Positions 1-5,259 of a DNA stretch of 5,288 bases are shown piece by piece (the stretch's first letter is position 1; every line of letters begins with the position of its first letter). Below the pieces are notes generated by a model. That model was not told the DNA's origin and did no database searches. It worked only from the letters and a program-made list of their open reading frames with translations. The stretch lies in contig CAMPHP010000298.1 in NCBI GenBank assembly GCA_946885925.1, forward strand, positions 1-5,288, in the 5' to 3' direction. This DNA is from an uncultured Litorilinea sp. (lineage in GTDB: Bacteria > Chloroflexota > Anaerolineae > Caldilineales > Caldilineaceae). The translations under genes were made by a program, and so were the position numbers.

Positions 1-27
1 GTGGCCCACTAACCAAAAAGTAAGAGG

Positions 28-74
28 CTGTCATTCCGACCGGAGGGGATTCCTCCCCCCGGTCGGAATGACAG
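28..74. repeat. Palindromic dispersed-type repeat, possible terminator of the dehydrogenase gene
   Basis: The arms at 28-42 and 60-74 are perfect 15-bp reverse complements (CTGTCATTCCGACCG). The inner part (GGAGG against CCTCC) can extend the stem with small bulges. The wording TCATTCCGACCGGAG...GGTCGGAATGA resembles palindromic intergenic repeats that I recall as scattered in several bacterial genomes, including Chloroflexota; this is from memory and not searched. It lies 26 bp beyond the stop of the minus-strand dehydrogenase gene. On that strand it is followed about 9 nt later by a five-T run (complement of 15-19), so it could also act as a weak intrinsic terminator. Confidence 0.7.
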
Positions 75-99
75 AATAGCAACTTGGGTTAGATAGGGT

Positions 100-1113
100 C
101 TATTCGTCCCAGGGTAGGGGAACGCCGAGGCGTTCGCTTGCCGCGCGTGCTGCGGTCTGTTCCATCTCGCCATAACGAATGCCCTGGGCGCGATGGAGGG
201 CAAAGCGTTCTTCTTCAATCGCCCCTGGCAGAAGTGCCCGATCCGTTCCTGGCATGGGTGTATAGGTCTCGCGGACATCGCGTGCCATGCGGTCGGTTTC
301 GGCACGGAAGACATCCTCTGGCACGACGGAGCCAATGTCAATTGCCAGAATCATGCCACCCTGCCGTGCAGGAGGATACTTGGTGCGAATCTCATCCGAG
401 AGCGTAAAGCCAGTCAAGCCACCACCCAGCAGCCCCGCGACCGCACCATAGCCAATGCTCTTGAAGAATGCTGCAGGGATCTTGGAGAAGAGTTCTTCGT
501 ATTCGGGGCCACGCTGGTAGTCGGCCAAAATACAGGTCGCTGCATCCAACACGACATCCGGCTCTTCTTCACCCGGAATGGCAAAGCAGATGGGCGGGTT
601 GCCAAAGTAACCGAGATGGGCATTTGGATTGGGGCCACCCCCATCGTTGCCATAGCGCCCTTGGTCGCGATGGCCCTGTACGGAGAAGCCGATGCAGCCC
701 TCTTCCATGCACATGCGCGCATAGTGACCCGCCGAGCCATAGTGACCAATGTGGCGTACCAGCCCCATGCCAATTCCCACTTGCTTGGCTTTGGCAATGG
801 CCCCCTTGGTCGCCATCACCATGGGCAGGTAGCCCAGCGTGCCATCGCCATCAATGACGACTGCCGTGGGCGTCTCATGCACTTGGCGAATGTCGGGCTT
901 GTTGTTGAGTTTGCCCTCTTCAAAGGCTTTGCAGTAGTGGTTGACGGTGCGCGTGCCGTGGCTGCGTACCCCACGCAGATCGGAGTTGACCAGCAAGCGG
1001 CTGATGGTGGCGGCGTGATTGTTGTCCAAACCCGCGCGCTCAAAACAGGCGATGGCAAAGGCCAGGAGACGCTCTTCCTGCACCTGCACAAAGGTCTCCG
1101 GTGGTCGATTCAT
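100..1113 (-). CDS. Ldh_2-family NAD(P)-dependent malate/L-lactate/ureidoglycolate-type dehydrogenase
   Basis: This 337-residue protein belongs to the Ldh_2 family (PF02615), soluble cytoplasmic oxidoreductases that interconvert 2-hydroxy or 2-imino acids and 2-keto acids with NAD(P)H in a non-Rossmann fold. Visible landmarks are the N-terminal motif D45-x-RG-VR-SHG-x-R55, whose His52 is the expected catalytic acid/base; the RHIGHYGSAGHYA motif at 120-132; the G171-NPPICFAIP stretch matching the usual GxNPxxFAxP; D190-AATC matching DxATS; K218-SIGYGA with the glycine-rich LLGGGLTG after it; and the C-terminal PGTDRALLPGAIEEER block. Total length is normal, but the segment between DAATC and KSIG is only about 24 residues, where typical members have roughly 50 including a GWAxD...PTxDP stretch. 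A longer insert sits before GNPP. The start ATG has AAGGA seven bases upstream. The substrate cannot be told; a catabolic hydroxyacid is likely. Confidence 0.88.
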   Translation of the reverse strand: MNRPPETFVQVQEERLLAFAIACFERAGLDNNHAATISRLLVNSDLRGVRSHGTRTVNHYCKAFEEGKLNNKPDIRQVHETPTAVVIDGDGTLGYLPMVMATKGAIAKAKQVGIGMGLVRHIGHYGSAGHYARMCMEEGCIGFSVQGHRDQGRYGNDGGGPNPNAHLGYFGNPPICFAIPGEEEPDVVLDAATCILADYQRGPEYEELFSKIPAAFFKSIGYGAVAGLLGGGLTGFTLSDEIRTKYPPARQGGMILAIDIGSVVPEDVFRAETDRMARDVRETYTPMPGTDRALLPGAIEEERFALHRAQGIRYGEMEQTAARAASERLGVPLPWDE

Positions 1114-1130
1114 GGTTACTTCCTTCGTAG

Positions 1131-1169
1131 GTACAATTTGTACTGAAGCTAGATTAAAGGTTTGTACTG
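1131..1169 (-). promoter_or_regulatory. Candidate promoter and bracketed operator for the dehydrogenase gene
   Basis: On the minus strand a TTTAAT -10-like box (complement of 1153-1158) would start transcription near 1146; the -35 (AGAGTA, complement of 1176-1181) is poor. The palindrome GTACAA-T-TTGTAC at 1131-1143 lies just after the predicted start. The 9-mer TTTGTACTG occurs at 1137-1145 and again at 1161-1169, 24 bp apart, so one copy overlaps the palindrome and the other lies between -10 and -35. This is a typical layout for a repressor such as a GntR-type regulator. The regulator is not in the window, and the operator role is inferred from position and symmetry. Confidence 0.5.
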
Positions 1170-1305
1170 TTGGGATACTCTGATCATACTTGAGTCGCGG
1201 CAGAACGGAAATCTGGCTGGGGTCTAGTGGAAGAATTGGTCTGTATGCTGGCAGGATTCACCGTTGACAAAAGTGTGAGGGTCACGCACCCTAGCTTATG
1301 CGAAC

Positions 1306-1331
1306 ATTGACTATAGATATTGACTATAGAT
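1306..1331. repeat. Perfect 13-bp tandem direct repeat
   Basis: ATTGACTATAGAT occurs twice with no spacer, at 1306-1318 and 1319-1331. It ends where the Shine-Dalgarno-like GGAGAG (1332-1337) of the antitoxin-like reading frame begins. Each copy holds a TTGACT and a TATAGAT, but the spacing between any -35-like and -10-like pair is about 12 bp, too short for a normal promoter. It may be a duplicated binding site or a recent slippage event. Confidence 0.85.
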
Positions 1332-1343
1332 GGAGAGAAACCT

Positions 1344-1496
1344 GTGGGGCCTACACTTACAGCTATCGCAGCACGCGCAAAGTTGTTTGCTCTATTGGAT
1401 CAAGTCGCAGCTTCGCATGAACCGATTTTAATTACCGCGAAACGCAACAACGCAGTGCTAAAATGGAGTGAATCAAGGAAACTGAAATTTCCTTGA
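1344..1496 (+). pseudogene. Truncated Phd/YefM-type antitoxin remnant (50 codons)
   Basis: A reading frame starting at GTG 1344, with GGAGAG six bases upstream, encodes 50 residues ending at TGA 1494-1496. Residues 4-40 (TLTAIAARAKLFALLDQV, then AASHEPILITAKRNNAVL) match the N-terminal pattern of Phd/YefM antitoxins: an EAR-like turn, a helix with LxxLLDxV, then HEPxLITxKRxNAVL. In full-length members this is followed by SxEDWxxxxETLYL and a toxin-binding tail. Here the match stops after AVL, and the last ten or so codons lie in the hairpin at 1466-1503. No toxin gene follows. The DNA-binding and dimerisation half is nearly complete and the toxin-binding half is missing, so this is probably a decayed orphan antitoxin. 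A small expressed DNA-binding peptide cannot be excluded. The family call is by eye from motif memory. Confidence 0.62.
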
Positions 1497-1503
1497 TTCA
1501 CTC
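1466..1503. terminator. Perfect 16-bp hairpin, terminator-like or inserted palindrome
   Basis: The arms 1466-1481 and 1488-1503 are exact reverse complements (GAGTGAATCAAGGAAA) around a six-base loop CTGAAA. The plus-strand side is followed only by ATTGCTTTAATA, a weak U-tract. The minus-strand side is followed after two bases by TTTT. It overlaps the end of the antitoxin-like frame and supplies its stop codon. It could end transcription from either side of the divergent region, or be a small palindromic element that truncated the antitoxin. Confidence 0.65.
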
Positions 1504-1570
1504 ATTGCTTTAATATAGAACGAACTCACCATTGCGCCCCATTGTCGCCGTGAGTCTTTAGCCGGTGATG

Positions 1571-1598
1571 GTGACACGGTAAGTGATGAAATTATAAT
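1571..1598 (+). promoter_or_regulatory. Sigma70-type promoter of the MBL-fold hydrolase gene
   Basis: GTGACA at 1571-1576 (five of six bases match TTGACA) is followed after 16 bp by a perfect TATAAT at 1593-1598. The expected start near 1605 gives a leader of about 27 nt, with AGGGA at 1619-1623 placed eight bases before the ATG at 1632. This is the clearest promoter in the window. It lies downstream of the hairpin at 1466-1503, so the hydrolase is insulated from the antitoxin remnant. Confidence 0.65.
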
Positions 1599-1631
1599 AG
1601 AACATTTGGTCTAGTTTTAGGGAAAATGATT

Positions 1632-2336
1632 ATGAGTCAAACTGCTCCGCAGCGTTTATATCTGATGCAAGTTGGGTTTATGCCGCTTTATGAGATTCCG
1701 ATTGTGTGCTCTCTGGTGCAAACGGGTGACGGCAAGAATATTCTGATTGACAGTGGTCTACCGGAGATTATTCCTGAAGAAGAATCGGAGTTCGAGAATG
1801 GGCAGGACGTTATCGAGCAGTTGGCGAGCATTGGCTTAAAACCGGACGATATTGATATAGTCATTTCGACACATTATGATCTCGACCATGCCGGAAGACA
1901 CGCGGCATTCACGAAGGCGCAATATATTGTTCAGCGTGTGCATCATTTGGATGCGGCGAGCAACCCACGTTTTGCTGCCACTCGACCCCAATGGGATCAG
2001 CCAATGGAGCGCATTCGGCTGGTGGACGGGGACACGGAACTGCTGCCGGGGCTGGAACTGATTGAGACGAGCGGGCATGTGCCGGGACATCAATCGGTGC
2101 TGGTGCGGCTGCCCAAAACGGGGGCGATTTTATTGACGATTGACGCTGTACCCTTCGGCGAGGGCTTTACCCGTGACGAGCAGGACGACCCTAGCAACCC
2201 GGATGCCGAAGCGATCCGCGCCAGCACGATTAAACTGCTTGATCTAGTCGAACGAGAGCATATCGGGCTGGTGATTTTCGGTCATGACAAGGAGCAGTGG
2301 GAAACACTCAAAAAAGCGCCAGAGTTTTACGAGTAA
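1632..2336 (+). CDS. Metallo-beta-lactamase-fold hydrolase, AHL-lactonase-like
   Basis: The protein has 234 residues if started at ATG 1632; AGGGA is eight bases upstream of that ATG but only two from the alternative ATG at 1626. It is a cytoplasmic MBL-fold hydrolase resembling quorum-quenching N-acyl-homoserine lactonases (AiiA/AttM group). The order of motifs fits: ILIDSG near 37-42, H81-Y-D83-L-D85-H86-AG, YIVQR near 98-102, SGH149-VPGHQS, LLTID171, and FGH218-D near the C-terminus; total length is close to AiiA. Two active-site positions differ. The second His of HxHxDH is Asp83, and the Tyr that follows the bridging Asp by three residues in AiiA is Pro174. HxDxDH variants occur elsewhere in the MBL superfamily, so the enzyme is probably active on a lactone or ester, but AHL as substrate is doubtful. 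It stands upstream of the aldolase gene, 174 bp away. Confidence 0.88.
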   Translation: MSQTAPQRLYLMQVGFMPLYEIPIVCSLVQTGDGKNILIDSGLPEIIPEEESEFENGQDVIEQLASIGLKPDDIDIVISTHYDLDHAGRHAAFTKAQYIVQRVHHLDAASNPRFAATRPQWDQPMERIRLVDGDTELLPGLELIETSGHVPGHQSVLVRLPKTGAILLTIDAVPFGEGFTRDEQDDPSNPDAEAIRASTIKLLDLVEREHIGLVIFGHDKEQWETLKKAPEFYE

Positions 2337-2368
2337 AGCAGACTCCCGCATTTACTGTGTCCATTGCG

Positions 2369-2374
2369 TATAAT
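2369..2374 (+). promoter_or_regulatory. Candidate -10 box upstream of the aldolase gene
   Basis: A perfect TATAAT lies at 2369-2374, with transcription predicted to start near 2381. No convincing -35 is present at 16-18 bp, so the promoter would need an activator or be weak. It suggests the aldolase gene can be transcribed separately from the hydrolase gene that ends at 2336. Confidence 0.4.
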
Positions 2375-2381
2375 AGCTTCA

Positions 2382-2432
2382 CTGCCGCATGATCGACACG
2401 AGTACTTGGCAGTTTCTTCGATCATGTGGCAG
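2382..2432 (+). promoter_or_regulatory. Long-armed stem-loop in the aldolase leader
   Basis: The arm CTGCCGCATGATCGA at 2382-2396 pairs with TCGATCATGTGGCAG at 2418-2432: 15 pairs with a single G-T wobble, around a 21-base loop. The stem would begin at the predicted transcription start downstream of the TATAAT box, so the mRNA would open with this structure about 78 nt before the aldolase ATG. There is no strong U-tract after it (only ATTTTC), so a role as terminator of the upstream gene is possible but weak. A two-half-site operator is an alternative. I do not recognise it as a known riboswitch class. Confidence 0.55.
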
Positions 2433-2510
2433 ATTTTCATCTACCATCACGTACTTTGCAACCATTACCCTTTAGCCGTCTCCACACACCAAATTAGGGA
2501 GTGCTTCTCA

Positions 2511-3392
2511 ATGTCTCCACGTATTAACCGCGCCATTGAACTGTTAGCACAAGACCAGCCCATTTACTACACCGGCGGGCATACAGGCCATGTCCTCACC
2601 TATGAGCAAGGCATAGAGGATGCAGGGACGTGGGCTGACTATATTAACGTGGGCATGGAGCATGGCGCGTTCGACATGACAGGGCTGGATGCGTATATGC
2701 GCGGGCTGGTGGATGGTGGGCCGACGCGCAGCGGTCACCGCACACCTACGGTCATCGTTGAAGCGCCCGTAGAAGGTGTTTCGGGCGAAATCGTGCGCTT
2801 TAACGCATGGCAGTTTCGCCAAATTTTGGCGCGTGGGGTGCATGGCATCCTGCTCTGCCAAGCTGAATCTGCTGATGCTGTACGTGCCTTTGTGGAGGCG
2901 TGCCGGTATCCGATCAACCGTATTGGCGTGGGCGAGGGGTTAGGTCAAGGTAGCCGTGGTGTCGGCTCGGAGCCTTCTGCGGCACCCATTTGGGGCGTAG
3001 ACCGCGATACCTATTTGCGTCTGGCTGAACCGTGGCCGCTTAATCCTGAAGGGGAACTGCTGCTAGGGGTAAAGATTGAATCCGCTGCGGCTATCCCTCA
3101 TATTGAGGAAATTCTAAGCGTGCCTGGTCTTGGCTTTGCCGAAATGGGGCCGGGCGATCTAAGTCTGTCGCTGGGCTATTTTCATGTCCCCCGCCCCTTC
3201 CCGCCAGAGATGGAAGAGGTACGACAGCGGGTACGCGCGGCTTGCTTGGCGCATGGCATTGCCTTTTTGGAGACCGCGGGGCCAGAAGATATTCGCGAGA
3301 AAGTTGATGCTGGCGCGCGGGTGATCGCTGGTCATCGTGAGGACACCGCGCAGATTGGCCGCGCCCATACGCGCCGTACGATGGTGGTCTAG
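2511..3392 (+). CDS. HpcH/HpaI-type aldolase/citrate lyase family protein
   Basis: The 293-residue protein starts at ATG 2511, chosen because AGGGAG lies nine bases upstream. A longer frame opening at 2364 adds 49 residues with no family similarity and runs through the leader stem. It belongs to the HpcH/HpaI family (PF03328), metal-dependent TIM-barrel class II aldolases that split 2-keto-3-deoxy or 4-hydroxy-2-keto acids into pyruvate and an aldehyde. Visible motifs are E50-HG-AFD (the EH of the usual DxEH), GVHGILLCQAESADAVRAFVEACRYP at 109-134, LLLGVKIE190-SAAA with the metal-binding Glu, GLGFAEMGPGD216-LSLSLG with the metal-binding Asp, and a C-terminal GARVIAGHRED...RRTMVV. The Asp of DxEH is Gly48, and no Arg sits in the usual VRxP position (TVIVEAPVEG instead). 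The metal site is therefore kept while part of the classical catalytic set is changed. The substrate is unknown. Confidence 0.87.
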   Translation: MSPRINRAIELLAQDQPIYYTGGHTGHVLTYEQGIEDAGTWADYINVGMEHGAFDMTGLDAYMRGLVDGGPTRSGHRTPTVIVEAPVEGVSGEIVRFNAWQFRQILARGVHGILLCQAESADAVRAFVEACRYPINRIGVGEGLGQGSRGVGSEPSAAPIWGVDRDTYLRLAEPWPLNPEGELLLGVKIESAAAIPHIEEILSVPGLGFAEMGPGDLSLSLGYFHVPRPFPPEMEEVRQRVRAACLAHGIAFLETAGPEDIREKVDAGARVIAGHREDTAQIGRAHTRRTMVV

Positions 3393-3461
3393 GGGAGCCG
3401 GAGGCTAATTACTCTGGAAAATCAGCTTTCTGCATTTTCTGCAGTAACGATGGTGGGTGAA

Positions 3462-3508
3462 CACCTTCCTTGAAGCCACCCAGAGGGTTCCCGGCTGCGA
3501 GGAAGGTG
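3462..3508. terminator. Compound stem between convergent genes
   Basis: The 126-bp gap between the aldolase stop and the stop of the convergent propeller gene contains CACCTTCCTTG (3462-3472) pairing with CGAGGAAGGTG (3498-3508), 11 pairs with one wobble. Inside it are AGCC/GGCT (3474-3477 with 3493-3496) and ACCC/GGGT (3478-3481 with 3485-3488). It sits where a shared bidirectional terminator is expected, but no T-run follows on either strand. A smaller CTGCA-TTTTC-TGCAG hairpin lies at 3430-3444. Confidence 0.4.
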
Positions 3509-3518
3509 ACTAGGCATA

Positions 3519-5249
3519 TTATCGCAGAAACGCAGGCAGCATAAGCTGTTGCGTCCTGAGAGGGGCCGGACGTATCCGCGGGGCCGTTGTAGCTGGCATG
3601 GCGAGCTTGACCAGGAAGGCATCATCATTGATCAAGTTGCTTGGCTCATAGGCATTCTCTGTGGTGGGGAACTCCGAGCCTTCGGTCGTACCTGTCAGAT
3701 AGATATTGCCCTTCGTATCCAACGTCAAGCCATAAGGGTACTCGTCAAAGTCCGCACCGAGATAGGTGCCCATCAGCAATTCACCCTTGGGCGAGAACTT
3801 GGCGACAAAGCCATCAAAACAGTAGCGTTCAGAGCTAAAGGTGTAGCAGAAACTCTCGTAGAGTTCATCCTGTACTGCATTTGCCAGCGGGAACTTCTTG
3901 CCACTGGTATAGCCTGTCACGTAGGCATTGCCCGCCCTATCCATTGCTGCCGCAAGAACGGCATTGTTGCTGTTGCGCTCAGTCGAACCTAGATAGGTGC
4001 TGTAGGCAAGCGTGGCTACCTCCTCGTCCAGATGGATCACGCTGGCATAGCCACGCGGCGAATAGCAATCGCCGGTAGAACTATCGAGCGGGCAGCTATC
4101 TTGAATGGCATTGACCAGCGGGAATTGACCAGAACCTGTGTCGCCAGCGATGACAAAGTTGCCCTTACCATCGGCTGCAATGGCTTGCGGGTCATCGGTG
4201 AAACTACCGCCATGATAGCTGGCATAGGTCACTTCGCCTTGCGGGTTAAGCACCATCACTACACCATCTTCAAAGCAATAGGTATCGGGGTCATAGAGAA
4301 TGTCCCCACACACCGGCTGGTGGGCATTGTCTGTGACCGGAAAGTCATCGGTCTGTGAGGTTGTGCCTGCCAGGTAGATATTGCCGCTGCTATCAAGCGC
4401 AATCGCCGTGCCATATTCTGTGCCAGTGCCGCCAAAATGCTGGTTGAGCAAAAGCTCAGAGCCATCAGGGCTGAGTTTGACCAGTATGATCTGGCCGCGC
4501 CAGAAGGTCTCACCCTCTGTTATCCATGCACTGCCTACCACATAGGCATTACCAGCCTTATCCACCACCAAGTTTTGTCTGGAATAAAAACTATCGAGCG
4601 GTAGATAGGTGCTATAGACAATCTCGCCCTTACTATCGAGTTTGAAGAGCACACTGTTCGTACTTTCTGGTGGTGTGGGCCAGAGTGCATTTTGGGTGGG
4701 GAAGGTCTCGTCAAAGACGATGGCTGTGCCATAGACATTGCCCTCGGCATCCACGTCAATCGACAATGGGCTATCGGAATCCTCGCCGCCAATGAGCACC
4801 CAATAGAGCAACTCGCTGCCCGTAGGATCAAACTTGGCGACGAAAATATCGGAGTAGCCCTTACGCTCAATCTCATTGTCAAATAAGGTGTCTGAATAAG
4901 TTTGGCCGATAATATAGATGTTGCCTGCTGCATCCACCGCCACATCCTTGCCATAATCCGCACCGTCGCCCCCCATATAGGAACTGTAAACCAGTGCCGG
5001 ATTCGCCATCGGGCTTTGTCCGAGCGGGTCAGCTAAGAATGCGTGAGGATGACTCTGCCCATTCTCCGGCGTACCTTGCTCGCGCGCAGAAGCGTATTGG
5101 AATTGCGCCATTGTGGAGAGAGGCATTGGAGATTCGGCATGGCTCCACCAAGAGCCGAGAAGCGCCAAGGCTATGCACAGCGTGAGTGCCATCATGAGCA
5201 TGCGGGCCATTGGGCGCTGCCAGAGAATGCTTGAATCAATGCTATACAT
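3519..5249 (-). CDS. Secreted SBBP-type seven-repeat beta-propeller protein
   Basis: This 576-residue protein opens with an export signal: basic QRPMAR at 11-16, hydrophobic core 17-33, and a likely cleavage after SHA38. The rest is seven degenerate SBBP-type repeats (PF06739 pattern: YSTYLGG...GxAxDxxGNxYxxGxT...FVAKFxPxG) starting near 87, 148, 211, 267, 341, 415 and 493, which suggests one complete seven-bladed propeller. Units 4, 5 and 6 carry extended loops, each with a cysteine pair (C314/C325, C386/C395, C468/C477). These are the only cysteines after the signal peptide, so disulfides outside the cytoplasm are plausible. A Pro/Arg-rich linker (551-566) and a hydrophobic end LMLPAFLR close the protein. 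The start has AAAGGAAG with five bases between GGAAG and ATG. No catalytic residues are recognisable; a cell-surface binding or scaffold role is a guess. It is convergent to the aldolase gene. Confidence 0.85.
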   Translation of the reverse strand: MYSIDSSILWQRPMARMLMMALTLCIALALLGSWWSHAESPMPLSTMAQFQYASAREQGTPENGQSHPHAFLADPLGQSPMANPALVYSSYMGGDGADYGKDVAVDAAGNIYIIGQTYSDTLFDNEIERKGYSDIFVAKFDPTGSELLYWVLIGGEDSDSPLSIDVDAEGNVYGTAIVFDETFPTQNALWPTPPESTNSVLFKLDSKGEIVYSTYLPLDSFYSRQNLVVDKAGNAYVVGSAWITEGETFWRGQIILVKLSPDGSELLLNQHFGGTGTEYGTAIALDSSGNIYLAGTTSQTDDFPVTDNAHQPVCGDILYDPDTYCFEDGVVMVLNPQGEVTYASYHGGSFTDDPQAIAADGKGNFVIAGDTGSGQFPLVNAIQDSCPLDSSTGDCYSPRGYASVIHLDEEVATLAYSTYLGSTERNSNNAVLAAAMDRAGNAYVTGYTSGKKFPLANAVQDELYESFCYTFSSERYCFDGFVAKFSPKGELLMGTYLGADFDEYPYGLTLDTKGNIYLTGTTEGSEFPTTENAYEPSNLINDDAFLVKLAMPATTAPRIRPAPLRTQQLMLPAFLR

Positions 5250-5259
5250 CTATACTTCC

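Noticed and set aside
193..1146. A 317-codon open frame on the plus strand, antisense to the dehydrogenase gene
   Set aside because: It lies fully over the Ldh_2 gene, whose translation has clear family motifs. The antisense product has no recognisable domain and ends in the dehydrogenase promoter region, so it is a shadow of codon bias.
1264..1269. TTGACA as a -35 box for the antitoxin-like frame
   Set aside because: No -10-like hexamer lies 16-18 bp downstream; the nearest TATAGA boxes are too far away.
1278..1292. AGGGT-CACGC-ACCCT small hairpin
   Set aside because: Only five pairs with no extension and no U-tract; expected by chance in a window of this length.
1626..1631. ATG 1626 as start of the MBL-fold hydrolase
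   Set aside because: The AGGGA at 1619-1623 is only two bases away from it, but eight bases from ATG 1632, which is the normal spacing.
1503..1631. A toxin partner (RelE/YoeB, PIN or Doc) downstream of the antitoxin remnant
   Set aside because: The stretch has no open frame of useful length and contains the hydrolase promoter; no toxin motif is visible on either strand.
2364..2510. A 49-residue N-terminal extension of the aldolase from an upstream ATG at 2364
   Set aside because: No ribosome-binding site fits, the residues match nothing in the family, and the stretch overlaps the TATAAT box and the leader stem. ATG 2511 has a well-placed AGGGAG.
4032..4358. Plus-strand open frames inside the propeller gene region (for example 4032-4358 and 3549-3992)
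   Set aside because: They are antisense to a repeat-rich gene with a signal peptide and a good start. Their translations are low-information mirror images of the repeats.
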